DNA from: Salticus scenicus
Lineage: Eukaryota; Arthropoda; Arachnida; Araneae; Salticidae
Direction: 5' to 3'
DNA: 64,000 bases
NCBI GenBank assembly: GCA_963930645.1
Contig: OZ005654.1
Coordinates: forward strand, 268,236,700 to 268,300,699
Positions within the stretch are counted from its first letter, which is position 1. Each line of letters opens with the position of its first letter. A model generated the notes under the pieces. That model worked only from the letters and a program-made list of their open reading frames with translations. It was not told the origin of the DNA and did no database searches. The position numbers were made by a program, and so were the translations under genes. Shown one piece after another: positions 46,000 to 59,819 of the stretch.

Positions 46000-47110
46000 G
46001 TGAAAATAAGATATCTGGTGTTGTAATTTTACAGCACGCTGTGTTGTATTTGTTTTTTCATTCAGAAAAAAGAATAGTTTTCTTTTCTTTTTTATTTCTT
46101 TCTTTACTTAGATTTTGTCTGAAGTCAAACACGGGACTGTTAAGAAATTAGAGAAAGGGACTGTTAAGAAATTAGAGAATGGAAATATTTAGTATCCAAA
46201 GAAATATGAACATTTTTTCTAGGTAATTCTGTACTGATAAGTAAAGGATAAAAGTCCAAAAATGTCGATTTTGAGTTAAGTATATAGTCAGACTCAGAAA
46301 ATTTCTCTATCGATTGGTATGAAGGATTTAAGTCCATGTAATTTAGTCTTTGAGAAAATCCATTGGTAAAAAAGATTCAAGTCAGAAATTTAGCATTTAT
46401 GTTTGGTATAAAAGATCAAATCCTGCAGACATTTTTTCAAAAATATATAAATCTGTTAATAAACACACTTAAAAATTAAATGTATGTAGTTTATTCACAA
46501 AATTGTATATTATGATAATATCCTTGTTAAAACTGTATTGATCGGATATGTTTTTGTACAACATTTTTTGAACTTTATTTTTAGTGTCCTGAAAAATCAA
46601 GAATATGGACTTAAATCTTTTATGCTTATCAGTACAGAATTTTAACTATAAGCAGGTGCAAATTTTTTTAATTTTTTCTCCATAATAATTTTGTTAAGAT
46701 TACCTATTAACAAAAGTTCAAAGGTAATCTTAAATCCCAAGTATTATCAATTCCTTAATAATAAATTTCGAATATTTTCTAAGACGAACAAAGTTATAAA
46801 TGTTTTGTCAATTTTTTTACTTTGATTAAGTTAAAAGCAATACAGAGAATGTTGATTGAAATTATAAATATAGGTAAAATCCTTCATGATTGCTCTTCCA
46901 TTTGGAATTTAGTTATTTTGTATCATTTTGTATTTTTTTTCATAACGGGCAGAATTTACAAACTACTGCAATACAATGTTTTAAAATCTGGAGATACTAC
47001 GTTAGACACAGTATACTGTAATCAAAATATAATAAAATCTTTTTGTAAAAAAATAAAACTGACTCCAAAAAGATACTATTATTCAAATAACTAAATATGA
47101 AATGAAATCG
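46000..47110. other. No gene seen
   Basis: AT-rich sequence. A direct repeat of AGAAATTAGAGAA(A/T)GG is visible near 46141-46180. A ~90-codon frame at 46822-47094 has no recognised domain or splice context. Confidence 0.4.
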
Positions 47111-47114
47111 AAAA

Positions 47115-47890
47115 TTGCGCCTAAAAGCATAAAATAAATTCTTTCGCCGAAGAACATAAACACTAAATATAATTATAACTTTTGAAATCGCGCAAAATTA
47201 GGTAAATTTTTTTTTTTAACAGATTTGTTATTAGACCGACAGCTACAAACGCTGTTGCCCTTAAGGATCCTTCTTCATAGTTTCCTTTATTATTTTATCA
47301 CTGCATACAATTTGTCCATTAGTAATATCTACAGAGAACAGTGAAGATCCTTTGAAATTCAGTATTTATATTTCTAAAAAGTTATAAGGTTTTTTTTTTC
47401 TTTATAAACTTGGTATAGTTTTGATATTTGTCGTTGACAGTTTTTGGATTTGGCGACCAAATCGTAATACAAAAACATATACACGAGATTATACTTTCGT
47501 AATATACATTGTACGAAATATTGTTTCGTATTCTTGATTGCTTTCTTAATATACCTTATTAAAATAACCAAGATTTTTGAAAGGAATTACATATCTTCAC
47601 CAAATAATTTGGCGAGCTTTTTCTTTTCTTTTCTTTTTTTGGCTGAGGGCGACAGATACCATGTCAACTCTGAAAACTTTTGTAACTTAAGTAATCTTAA
47701 CTGTGTTTGAAATAAAATAGTTTTCAGCTATTTTTGTAGATGCCAAGTGAGATGTATATTTCGAAAAGAATTTGACTTTTGTATTGAATAAAACTATCAA
47801 TTAATTTTGCACCGACTTCAAAATATATGATTAATTGTAGTGTTTATGTTCTTCGGCTAAAGGATTTCTCTTTAATATTTTAATTAATAA
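47115..47890. mobile_element. Inverted-repeat element with CCGAAGAACATAAACACT arms
   Basis: The left arm 47128-47205 and right arm 47806-47890 are inverted copies (TTTCGCCGAAGAACATAAAC against GTTTATGTTCTTCGGCTAAA, extending over ~75 bp). Inner motifs CGACAGCTAC and GGGCGACAGATACC do not pair well. No transposase is readable and the outer ends and target duplication are unresolved. Confidence 0.55.
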
Positions 47891-48326
47891 TTGAGAGAGC
47901 ATTTCATGAACTGATCAGTTAAAAACTTGTATATTGCGGCCACGAAAAAGAAATTCACACAGTACAAATTATTTTCAAAATTAATATTTATTTTATTATC
48001 TGTTTACAAGCATCCTTAGAGTATAAACATTCTCTAGGAATTCAAAACACGTTGGGATTAGGGGAAAAGATTTCCCTGACATAAAAATTTCACAATAATG
48101 CAGTAGAGTATATTTTTTATGGTATATATCAAGAACCGTAAAAATGGTATTATATTATGGTATATCGTATGGTATATGCATTTATGTATGATATAAATTC
48201 CCATATGGTATATGTATTTATGTGTATTATGTCAGTCACCGTACACGATAATATATGTAGTACCTTTAATAACAATCTTGCGGAGCGCCTTTCAAGGAGT
48301 GACAAGGAACAGGTAAGAAGATGTTA

Positions 48327-48442
48327 CACTGTAAAAAATAACTATTACCAGCTGCAAGAAACTCTGTGTGATTGGATAAAATTATTATATTCTCCAATCA
48401 CAGAGAGTTTCATGCAGCTGGTAATAGTTATTTTTTACAGTG
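48327..48442. mobile_element. 116-bp hairpin MITE, CACTGTAAAAAAT ends at TA
   Basis: Almost the whole element is one inverted repeat: CACTGTAAAAAATAACTATT ... AATAGTTATTTTTTACAGTG, with inner ACCAGCTGCA and CTCTGTG arms. TA duplications lie at 48325-48326 and 48443-48444. An open frame that runs through both arms is an artefact of the hairpin. Confidence 0.85.
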
Positions 48443-49034
48443 TAGGATCGCAAGTAACTGCAACGCGAGCAAAGAAAAGTTATATATGTAATCCATGATA
48501 AATCTAGAGATTTTTCGCTCAGAAAAGTGCAACACTAAATGTCAAAAAATGTAGTCAATTACTTGCCCTGTAAAAGATATGTGAGTCAATGCTTCTTTTT
48601 CCCTTTTCTTTCTTTCTTTTTTTTCTTTTTTTTTTTCCCTTAAGGCCTTTTTCCCGTTAAAACTAAACAATTAATAACATTGTTGAAAATTATCTCAGAG
48701 CTATCATTTAAATATTTATTTTAAGTATAATGACTAGTTCTTTTGTAAAATACCCATACTGCACCGCAGAACAGAAGCGATGCTCTTACATATATATATT
48801 TTTTCCTAGTTGATTGTGAATATTAAAAATATTTCTTTTTTAATTCCACCGTGGCTCGTTATAAAGAGTTCTGCCATTGTACATTTATACAAAAATTTGT
48901 TTTGTACTGTTAAAACATTTTAAAAGTCGAGTTGGAAACTGAACCCTTCTAGTAAGGTTATATGTAATATTTTATCTAAATGTACCAATTCTTATAAATA
49001 TATATGACATTCCATGTGTTAGTCCTTAAAACAG

Positions 49035-49195
49035 AGCTGCCACAAATTTTTTGTCCCACACACAGGCACACAGACTGATAAATAATGTCTAAAAATAGTG
49101 AAAATGTGTTCTAGAACATTCAGAATGTTTAAATTTGTTGAAAACCGGAAGTCAAAAACTTTTACACAAAACCAATACTTTCTTATATTTAATAG
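49035..49195 (-). repeat. Head fragment of a dispersed repeat, second example
   Basis: The minus strand reads AAGAAAGTATTGGTTTTGTG, TTTTTGACTTCCGGTTTTC, then a TATTTTTAGACATTATTTA block and TGTGTGCCTGTGTGTGGGAC. The layout is the same as 17085-17245. Confidence 0.5.
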
Positions 49196-49761
49196 AAAAA
49201 AAAATATATCTAAAAGTTTTAATATGATTATAGAAAATAGGATTTCGTTTTTTACACATATGTGAATTTTTTTTATCGTAAACTAACTAATAACCTGTTG
49301 TTAAAATTGATTGCTATAGAACTGAAGAAATAATTTTCAGAGAATAAACATGTAAATTCATATTTGCGTAGCCAGCATCATTTCGTAATCAGAAAAAAGA
49401 TTTGGGTTGGCACGTTATTATTGTTATTCAGATTCTTAGTCAAAGCGAATACTCTGTATTTTTATATAAAAATTCACATAAATAAAAGTGTTGAGGAAAG
49501 AAAACCTCACTGCAGCAGCAGAAAAATATAAAAAAAAAATACTGTAACATTTATTGCAGAATATATTATCCGAAATGTGCGAGCCTACTTTTTGCTGTAA
49601 CTAAAAATAATAATAAATAAATAAATAAATAAGGAAACAAAAATACCGCAGAAATCGCCGTACATTTTTTTTCACAGACTTTATGCTGTAAAAATTACAG
49701 CACATTTTTAACATTGTATCTCCATAAATACCAAAAACAGTGAACACTAGTTTCTCATCGA

Positions 49762-52700
49762 AAATTAAGAAGAGCTAATTTATCAGACAAAAGAAATTAA
49801 TAACGGTGAACTATAAAAGCAACAACAAAATTATGTTCTTGTTTTCATGCTGCATTCGTACGCACTTTTTATGTTCTGAATAAATTGAAAATTATTTTTT
49901 TAGGATTTTATAGTTTTATTCAGAATATTATGCATTGAATTCAGAATACTAGGCTTAATATTATAATAATATGCAGAGTTACCAAATCTTTGGAATTTTA
50001 CATATCACTATTTTTGTTAAGTTATATTACGTCTTATTTAATCACAAAATATCGTTATTAATGAAAGCTATTAATGCCTTAAAATTTATTGTTATAGAAA
50101 ATTCTGGCGAGTTGTCAACTCTGAATACGTTTGATCGAGCTTATTTATCATTGAAAAAAAAAAAAGAAAAACTGCTTATTAAAAATTATTTGAGTTAGAA
50201 AAAACGTATTACTATTTTTTTTTCTAAAATTTTAGTAAAAGTATAAACTTGTTATCAAATATATTTATTTATTTTATATTATAATTGAGAATTTAATAAT
50301 TAACAATAATAATTTTCACGCTATAAATTATAAGAATATTAAATATATATATATATACATATATATATTGTTAGTTAATTATAGTTGTTAAACAGAAATT
50401 ATGCACTCGTTTGAATACGATAGTTAGAATTTATAATTTTAACTAAATGTAAGTCGTTTTGAATAAAAAAGCTAAATTACTTTTAACAAGAGTAAAAAAA
50501 AATATCTGGCTAGTGATAAAAACGTGGGTCGTTTTAACATTTTCCAATAATGTTGTTTAGCTACAATGATTTCAGTTAGTTTAAATATTTTGTTGTCCGG
50601 GCTCTAATTTCTTTTAATATTTATATAATGTCACGGTTTTAATTTTTATTATTTAAGTTCAATATGACACGCTCTATTTTACTTTTATTAATTTTTTCAG
50701 AATTGTCTATACCCGTTTCTATACTCATTACTCTCTTTTCAATTTCTTTTCATTTCTTTCTTTCTTTCTTTCTTTTTCTTTTCTTTTTTTGTATGTATAT
50801 TTTAGACCATTGTTTCTTCAATTATAATTAAAGCGATAACACCATTTATAGTTGTTCATTCTTAAAACTACGATTCATAAAAGAAAAAATAAAGGAAAGG
50901 AAAGTAATAACATTAACAAAATTCAATTTTTTTTAACGATAAACATATGTCTAAGAGCTCTATTATTTTAAATTATCGCAATCTCTAGCTTTTACCGTAA
51001 TATAACAATCTTTAATATTTCATTTCCATTGGTGAAATGGATAGACCGCTAGGGAATATCAGAAATGTTTTTATCTATGGATAAAAATGGATGAAATTTT
51101 TACGGATGAAAGTTTCATGTGATCAACCAGTAGATAATTTTAAGTTAAAAGAATTATTAGATTTGATATAGTATTGAGGAAGTGTATATATTATTTTTCT
51201 AAGTAACATTACATGCTAATGTAATTACTAACGCGTAAATAAACAGTTCATTTTCTATATAATTTAGTCCCACAAAAGTAACCGCGTAAAATGTATTTTT
51301 TCAGTTTTATTTTTATTTTAAATCGTCATATGGAAATTTAGTTTGTAGCTTCCTCACAAAACACTTCAATTTATCCTACGTTACTTTTTTTTTCAGCGTA
51401 ATGGAAGATATCTATTTTTTTTTACTAATAAAATAATAACTTTGTAATATTTATTTCCCGTTTTAGAGTATCTAAAAATTTTCTGATATCAATAAAGGAA
51501 CACAATTGTATAAATTATATAGTTTTTTAAAAGATAATCCAAGTCATTTACTCTCTTTTTATTTTGTATAGCGTTTAAATATTTGAAAATTTGACAAGTT
51601 GGCTTCTAGATACAAAGAAGTATAGTTGCATAATTCTTTAAAACTGAATTATGTAAATTAAATAGTTTTATGTTTTAAATCGTTTTTAAAAAATGTTGTA
51701 AAGTTTCTTAATATGATAAGTTAAATATTTAAAAATATAGAAATGGAACTAAAGTTTAGAAAAAATGTTTTTCTCAAATTTTGTAACCGTTTACCAAACT
51801 TTTTTTTATAAGCATTACAATTTATTACCAATCAAAAATATTAATATATATATATATATAATAATAAAGGGGACCGAATTTGAAGTGTAGAATATTGCAT
51901 TTAAACCTATCTCCATTGATATCAAAAAGAATAATTCATACCAGATATTTATTTTCATATTATTTTTAAGGAGCAGTAATTATACATATCATTTCTTAAA
52001 TGAATATTTTTAAATATATTTCGAAGGAGATATATTGTGTTTTCGCTAAAATTTAGTATACTTTAATATAAAATATTTTTCTTTTTCCCCGAAGTAAATT
52101 TATTTGTGTAATTTACATATTTGTTTTTCTAAGTAAGTCAAATTATTAGATTCTTAAAAGACAAATATTGGAAAAACAATTGTTTCTCTAGTACTTTATT
52201 TCAAAATGAATTCTCAAGAGGCTTTGTCACATAGTTGAAAAAAATAATTATTTAAAGGTCATTGAGTAGAAAACGTGTTATTAATTTATATTTCTTCAAA
52301 AATAAAAAAAAAATCCTCTTGAAAAATATGTATACTTTAAATATAATCACAAAAACAATAAAAGTTACGTTTGTTAAATTTTAATTTACATTTTTTTTTA
52401 AATTCTGTTTCGTAGTGATGAATATATACGGTCAATAAATGTGAATATTGTATTTGTTGTATTATATTATATTGCAATCATTTTATTTATTATACTTTTA
52501 TTTAAATAATTAATGATAATGTTTCATAAAATGTAACTGTGGATAAGAACAATAAAGTATATATTAGATAAATGTATGCAGTGTATTTTTTATGTTATAT
52601 TTTATTGTTTTAATTTTATTGATTATATCTTTATTCAACTAATTAAATCATAAAATGTCATGAAAATAGTAATTAAGGATAAAAACAATAATAATAATGC

Positions 52701-52782
52701 ATCAATTTCGAATAAAATGAAAAAAAAAAAAATATTTTCATGATATTTAAACTGCCAGTATTTTCATGGGTGTAAAAAAAAA

Positions 52783-52816
<34 letters not shown>

Positions 52817-53090
52817 CTACTGCGTAATAACCACTAGACAGCGGTCTACTCATTTAAATGTTTTTAATAATGATAGTTTCAAAAATGTAAACGAATATGT
52901 AATTTTGCATTCCTGTTTTCGACAAGTATAATAATTACAAAATAAGACAAAAAATAATTAAAAAATAATTAAAAAATAAATAATAAAAATAAATAAATAA
53001 ACAAAATAAAATATAAATAAATAATAAAATAAAATAATGAAATAAAATAATAAATAAAATGACAAAAGCCAAGCAGTTTTACGTAATTAA
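49762..53090 (+). repeat. Segmental tandem duplication, copy A
   Basis: Copy A aligns with 53480-56605 over its whole length in direct orientation at an offset of about 3.56-3.59 kb. Long blocks are identical (for example 51123-51180 against 54723-54780), and most differences are in homopolymers. Copy A has ~122 bp at 49799-49930 that copy B lacks, and a 15-bp block near 51390 missing in B. No protein-coding frame is conserved between copies. Confidence 0.92.
49974..50123. mobile_element. MITE inside duplication copy A
   Basis: CAGAGTTACC ... GTTGTCAACTCTG ends with flanks AATATG (49968-49973) and AATACG (50124-50129). It is the same insertion as that at 53569. Confidence 0.78.
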
Positions 53091-53479
53091 TGTGATGAAA
53101 AATGCATTTATTTTTAAACAAACGACACTGAGAAACAAAACAATATTCAAGCTTCAGTTATACTACGGTTAATACTATTACACGGCATCCGCACCTGTAA
53201 TTTATTCGTTATTTTTATCAATTAAATCTATCTATATTTTGTGACTGAACTCTATTATATCTATTACATTTTTTAATTCCTCAACAAGAAAATGAAAAAA
53301 AAAAAAAGAAAATGAAACAATGATCTTATAGTTTAGAATCAAATTTCACAAATATTAAATCAGGTTGTGTGTCATTAGAAAAAAAAATATAATCCTTTGA
53401 TTTTTTTTTTTCTAAACACAGGTTAGAAAAATGTTAGAAATAAGAACCTACCAGTAGAAAATTATTATTTTGAAATGTA
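53091..53479. other. Spacer between duplication copies
   Basis: A 390-bp stretch without a counterpart in the flanking copies. It contains A runs near 53295 and a T run near 53400, and no identifiable feature. Confidence 0.5.
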
Positions 53480-56400
53480 TATTAAGAAAAGCTAATTTAT
53501 CAGACAAAAGAAATTCAAAATAGTATGCATTGAATTCAGAATACTAGGCTTAATATTGTCATAATACGCAGAGTTGCCATGTCTCTGGAATTTTTCATAT
53601 CACTATTTTTGTAAAGTTATAATCGTCTTATTTAATCTAAAAATATTGTTATTAATGAAAGCTATTAATGCTTCAAAAATTATTGTTATAGAAAATTCTG
53701 GAGAGTTGGCAACTCTGAATACGTTTAATCAAGCTTATTTATCATTGGAAAAAAAACTACTTATTAAAAATTATTAGCGTTAGAAAAAACGCATTATTAT
53801 TTTTTTTTTTTCTAAAATTTTAATAAAAGTATAAACTTGTTATCAAATATATTTATTTATTTTATATTATAATTGAGAATTTGATAATTAACAATAATAA
53901 TTTTCACGCTATAAATTACAAGAATATTAAATATATATATATATATACATATATATATTGTTAGTTAATTATAGTTGTTAAACAGAAATTATGCACTCGT
54001 TTGAATACGATAGTTAGAACTTATAACTATAACTAAATGTAAGTCGTTTTGAATAAAAAAGCTAAATTACTTTTAACAAGAGTAAAAAAAAAAATATCTG
54101 GCTAGTGATAAAAACGTGGGTCGTTTTAACATTTTCCAATAATTTTGTTTAGCTACAACGATTTCAGTTAGTTTAATTGTTTTGTTGTCCGGGCTGTAAT
54201 TTCTTTTAATATTTATATAATGTCATTGTTTTAATTTTTATTATTTAAGTTCAATATGACTTGCTCTATTTTATTTTTAATAAATTTTTCAGAATTGTTT
54301 ATACCCGTTTCTGTACTCTACTCATTTCTTTTCCTTTTCTTTTCTTTTTCTTTCTTTCTTTCATTCATTTTTTTTTTTTTTTTTTTTTTTTTTTGTATGT
54401 ATATTTTAGACCATTGTTTCTTCAATTATAATTAAAGCGTTAACACCATTTATGGTTGTTCATTCTTAAAACTACGATTCATAAAAGAAAAAAGGAAAGG
54501 AAAGTAATAACATTAACAAATTTCAATTTTTTTTTTTAATGATAAACATATGTCTAAGAGCTCTGTTGTTTTAAATTATCCCAATCTCTAGCTCTTACCG
54601 TAATATAACAATCTTTAATATTTCATTTCGATTGGTGAAATGGATAGACCGCTAGGGAATATCAGAGATGTTTTTATCTATGGATAAAAATGGATGAAAT
54701 TTTTACGGATGAAAGTTTCATGTGATCAACCAGTAGATAATTTTAAGTTAAAAGAATTATTAGATTTGATATAGTATTGAGGAAGTGTATATATTATTTT
54801 TCTAAGTAACATTACATGCTAATGTAATTACTAATGCGTAAATAAACAGTTCATTTTCTATATAATTTAGTCCTACAAAAGTAACCGCGTAAAATGTATT
54901 TTTTCAGTTTTATTTTTATTTTAAATCGTCATATGGAAATGTAGTTTGTAGCTTCCTCATAAAACATTTCAATTTATCTTTCGTTGCTTTTGGAAGATAT
55001 CTATTTTTTTTTACTAATAAAATAATAACTTTGTAATATTTATTTCCCGTTTTAGAGTATCTAAAAATTTTCTGATATCAATAAAGGAACACAATTGTAT
55101 AAATTATATAGTTTTTTAAAAGATAATCCAAGTCATTTACTCTCTTTTGATTTTGTATAGCGTTTAAATATTTGAAAATTTGACAAGTTGGCTTCTAGAT
55201 ACAAAGAAGTATAGTTGCATAATTCTTTAAAACTGAATTATGTAAATTAAATAGTTTTATGTTTTAAATCGTTTTTTAAAAAATGTTGTAAAGTTTCTTA
55301 ATATGAAAAGTTAAATATTTAAAAATATAGAAATGGAACTAAAGTTTAGAAAAATTGTTTTTCTCAAATTTTGTAACCGTTTACCAAACTTTTTTTTAAA
55401 AGCATTACAATTTATTACCGATCAAAAATATTAATATATATATATATAATAAAGGGGACCGAATTTGAAGTGTAGAATATTGCATTTAAACCTATCTCCA
55501 TTGATATCAAAAAGAATAATTCATACTAGATATTTATTTTCATATTATTTTTAAGGAGCAGTAATTATACATATCATTTCTTAAATGAATATTTTTAAAT
55601 ATATTTCGAAGGAGAAATATTGTGTTTTCGCTAAAATTTAGTATACTTTAATATAAAATATTTTTCTTTTTCCCCGAAGTAAATTTATTTGTGTAATTTA
55701 CATGTTTGTTTTTCTAAGTAAGTCAAATTATTAAATTCTTAAAAGACAAATATTGGAAAAACAATTCTTTCTCTAGTACTTTATTTCAAAATGAATTCTC
55801 AAGAGGCTTTGTCACATAGTTGAAAAAATAATTATTTAAAGGTCATTGAGTAGCAAACGTGTTATTAATTTACATTTCTTCGAAAATAAAAATTTTCTCT
55901 TGAAAAATATGTATCTTTTATATATAATCCCAAAAAATAATAAAAATTATGTTTGTTAAACTTTAATTTACACTTTTTTTTTTTAAATTCTGTTTCGTAG
56001 TAATGAATATATACGGTCAATAAATGTGAATATTGTATTTGTTGTATTATATTATATTGTAATCATTTTATTTATTATATTTTTATTCAAATCATTAATT
56101 ATAATGTTTCCTAAAATTCAACTGTGGCTAGGAATAATAATGTATATGTTCGATAAATGCACACAGTGTACATTTTATGCTACATTTTATTGCATTAATT
56201 GTATTGATTACATCTTTATTCGACTGATTAAATCATAAAATATCATGAAAACAGTAATTAAGGATAAAAAACAATAATAATAATACATCACATTTGAATA
56301 AAAAAAAAAAGAAAAAAAAAAAAAACTATTTCCATGAAATTTAAACTATCAGTATTTCTATCAGTAAAAAAAAAAGTACTGCATAATGACCACTACACAG

Positions 56401-56605
56401 CGGTCTACTCATTTAAATGTTTTTAATAATGATAGTTTCGAAAATATAAGCGAGTATGTAATTTTGCATTCCTGCTTTCGACAAGTATAATAATTACAAA
56501 ATAAGACAAAATAAATAAATAAAATAAATAAATAAATAAATAAATAAATAAAAATAAAATAAAATAAATAAATAAAATGACAAAATCCAAGTAATTTTGT
56601 TATGC
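53480..56605 (+). repeat. Segmental tandem duplication, copy B
   Basis: Homologous to 49762-53090. The start TTAAGAAAAGCTAATTTATC and the end AAATGACAAAATCCAAG correspond to those of copy A. Homopolymers and (AAAT)n tracts (56510-56575) have changed length, including a T run expanded at 54368-54394. Confidence 0.92.
53569..53717. mobile_element. MITE inside duplication copy B, perfect 6-bp target duplication
   Basis: The left CAGAGTTGCCATGTCTCTGG and right AGAGAGTTGGCAACTCTG-type end (GGAGAGTTGGCAACTCTG) are inverted relatives. AATACG flanks both sides (53563-53568 and 53718-53723). It shares the CAGAG(C/T)TGCCA terminus and 6-bp duplication with the 2951 MITE. Confidence 0.85.
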
Positions 56606-58034
56606 TGAATTGAAGCATATATTGCGCATGCAGCAGTCTTTATGTACGGTCCAAAATAATTCGAAAACTATTGATATTTCATGTGATAATAAGGAATTAA
56701 TAATATCATTTAATATATCATGTAGTATATATTATCATTATTATTATTACATTATAAATGATCTTGCAATAACTGACACTTAATACAAATACTAATGTGG
56801 AAGGAAATATCAATCATTAATGAAAAAAATTATTTTCTCATACACCTATATCTGTTTCTGTTAAAGATGTTATACAAACAATGATAATGATAATAATAGT
56901 ATTAATATTAATAATAATATAGTTAGCTTGTGATGAATTGATAATTAATATTTTTAATTTTTCACTGTGTAAAATGTCATCCTCCCCCCGATATAAGAAT
57001 TTAAGTATTATACTGAATGACTAAAAATTATATTTATTTAATTTCCCGATATAACTTTTCAGTCGGGTTTATCAGTGATGATTTCTGTTTAAAATGGACT
57101 ACACTGGGAGAGAGAGAAAAAAAAATCATTTTTTGTAATAATTGAATTTAACGATAGAATGTTCGTAAATATATTTTTGATAAAATGACACATATTTGCA
57201 TTCTTAATTACGAAAGGGTAAACAAAATTTGATTAACTGGTAAAACTGATACGAAAGTTTTAAAAAACAAACGTAGAATGGAGTCAGTTACCATGATTAA
57301 CTAGTGAATCTGAAGAGCAGGAGCTTCAACGTCTTATTTGCACCACAGATTACTCAGCGGATCATTTTTATTTAATTTATATTATTTAAAATAATTATAT
57401 ATGTACATAAATACATGATTAACTCGCTAAATGAATATATACGTTTTTGAGGGGAGCTGCCGTTTCCCTCAAATTTCCGCAGCATTTGCCTGTCTATATT
57501 TATTTACACACACATATATATGTATATATATATTTCATTGAAACTCATAGTCTTTGGTTAACTACTTGTAACACATAAATACTTATACTAAATTTAATGA
57601 CAAATGATTGCATAAGTTATAGGAATTATTTTGTGTAGCTCTGGAAACTAATTAACAGTTTTCTGCTTACTATACTCCGCAGAAATCATACTTTAAACAT
57701 CTAATAACGTATGTTTAATGGAGTGTTACGATGCAGTTATAAGAAATACCGTCTATAGACCGTAAGGATTCGAAATTCCTTTTTGTGCCCCTGTACAGAA
57801 ACCACATAAATTATGTACACTAATAAAAAGCACATAACTAAATTATTGTAACTCATAATATTGGTAACAATATTGACATCATTTGTATGATTACGGAATG
57901 TCATTGGACAGACATGCAATAACTGCATTATAAGAGTGGGTAGATAGATAGTGAGATAATGTGATAAGTGAAAACTATTATTTAAAAAAATCGAATAATA
58001 CAAATAAAAAAAATAAAAATAAATAAACGCACTG

Positions 58035-58071
<37 letters not shown>

Positions 58072-58950
58072 TTTATTAAAATTTCTTAAAAAATATCGTT
58101 ATTTTACTAAGGAAAAATAAAAAACTAGATAATTTTATTTATATCTCCTTAATTACTAATAACTTCCATCAATATAATAAATATCAAAATTAAGCAATTT
58201 TCTGAATTTCAATTTAATCGTGTTAATATAAGTATATATGTGAATATTCATGAATATAATTATTTACAAGGGTAAAAATGTTTAATCTTTTGTCGGGACA
58301 CATCCAACAGTATTGTTTAACAATAATCTCTAACCTATTTAATGACAAACTATTTCTGTTAAAATATACTAAATTTTTCTAAATAAAAATGTCGGTGCCG
58401 AAGACGCTGAACACTTCCCCCCTGCTTATTTATTTGAAAGTAATTTCTCCAGTAGTTATATATACTAATGTTGAAAATCAGTTGTATACACTATTATGTA
58501 TTACGGTTTCTTTATATTCTTCATTATAATTAAATTTTGGGTTATTTATGTCACCAGTAAAAAACCTGTAAACTAATAATTTTATTACATTTCTGGAATT
58601 TTTCAAAAGTCCTTAAGAATGAAGAAGTCTTAAATACTAAGATTTTATCTCTATTAAATACAGAGAAAGATTTATTTGAACGATGGATAACTGTATAACT
58701 ATATATATGTGTGTGTGTATATATTATTATGTGTATGTATGTATATGTGCGTATATGTGTTTATGTCTCTAAATTAACTTGGAATCAGGTAAGAAAAGTA
58801 CTTTTATTGTTTTTGTAGGTGTTTTAATGAAACAAAGATATTTACATAAGGAATTCAGAAGAGGTTGCATTTAGAAAGACGCATTTATAAGAAAAATGAA
58901 AAAACGTTTTTTTTATCTCTATATATTAAAAAAAAGTTATTGTCACTGGC
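56606..58950. other. Gene-free AT-rich stretch
   Basis: Contains an A run (58040-58068), short TTA/TAA microsatellites (56735-56750, 56885-56920) and GT/GTAT microsatellites (58709-58760). No coding frame, RNA gene or bounded element was found. Confidence 0.5.
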
Positions 58951-58955
58951 GTCAA

Positions 58956-59770
58956 TTTTTTTTGTCTGCGACAGCATCTTCTAGCAGAGGGCAGGGTCCT
59001 TCCCGTCATGAGTGGTATCAATGTGTTCCGAATACTCAAAGGTAGGCATTTCAGCTGCTTAGAAATTTCTATCATTTTAATTAAAGAAGTTATTAACTAA
59101 AATCGACAAGTTTATGAAGGTACTCCTTTTGCCACTTTGAAAAAAGTTTTTCTCAGTGACGTTGTTCTTCGGTCATGAAGTCATTTTGCACGAGAAAATT
59201 AAAATATGATCCATGGTTGTACGTAGGTAGGTAGGTAGTTTGGATTTAACGTCGCACCAGTACTGCGATATGGGTAATTGGCGACGGCCTGGGACGCACC
59301 CCTAGAAATGTTCCTGGGATATGCCATCCCAATTTTGATCCTTCACGGAGGGGATCCCCCCTCCGCTTTGGTGATCTCCAGAGGTATAGTGTGGATAGGA
59401 ACATGGAGGACTTTGCAGCCACGACAGATTTCATGTGCACCAGCGACTATAAGTGTAGACGACGGTCTTTGGCCCGTTCAAGTATCAAATTGGCAATCCT
59501 TCAATGGACGTTATCCGTGTTACGTATTAAATCCTTAACACGTGATTACTACAGGGAAAAGTAGAGAATTATAATGTTTGCATTTTTGTTTTATGGGGAA
59601 ATGTTTGCATTCTATAGGGAAATATTTGTATCGTAAAAGGATATTCATAGGGAAATGGAGAAACAGAAGTCACATGTTGGGTATGATTTAACCTAGAACC
59701 CAGAAAAAACGCATATTGTCCCTTACGTGCTCGGCGTTTTACCGAGTAGGGTACCGCGGCCCGAAATCAT
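58956..59770 (-). repeat. tRNA-Met-derived SINE-like composite, copy 1
   Basis: On the minus strand: a tRNA-like head (59700-59770; GGTACCCTACTCGGTAAAAC), a GC-rich body (59240-59530), a CCTA microsatellite (59221-59238), then an AT-rich segment (58964-59215) ending GCTGTCGCAGAC and a short A run. The last segment matches 1690-1988, which ends in a 30-base A run. About 160 bp between body and head (59535-59695) has no counterpart in copy 2 and contains GGGAAAT(A/G)TTTG repeats. Open frames here are not genes. Confidence 0.7.
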
Positions 59771-59819
59771 GGATGTAAAAAATAAAGAAAATAAATATCA
59801 ACTTTCTTTCCCTACTTTC

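Noticed and set aside
48157..48498. A 113-codon open frame
   Set aside because: It runs straight through both arms of the 48327-48442 hairpin MITE and has no recognisable domain.
49971..53777. A pair of similar ~70-codon open frames in the two duplication copies
   Set aside because: They overlap a MITE's inverted repeats and its flanks. The similarity is explained by the recent DNA duplication; N- and C-termini and internal frame are not conserved as a protein.
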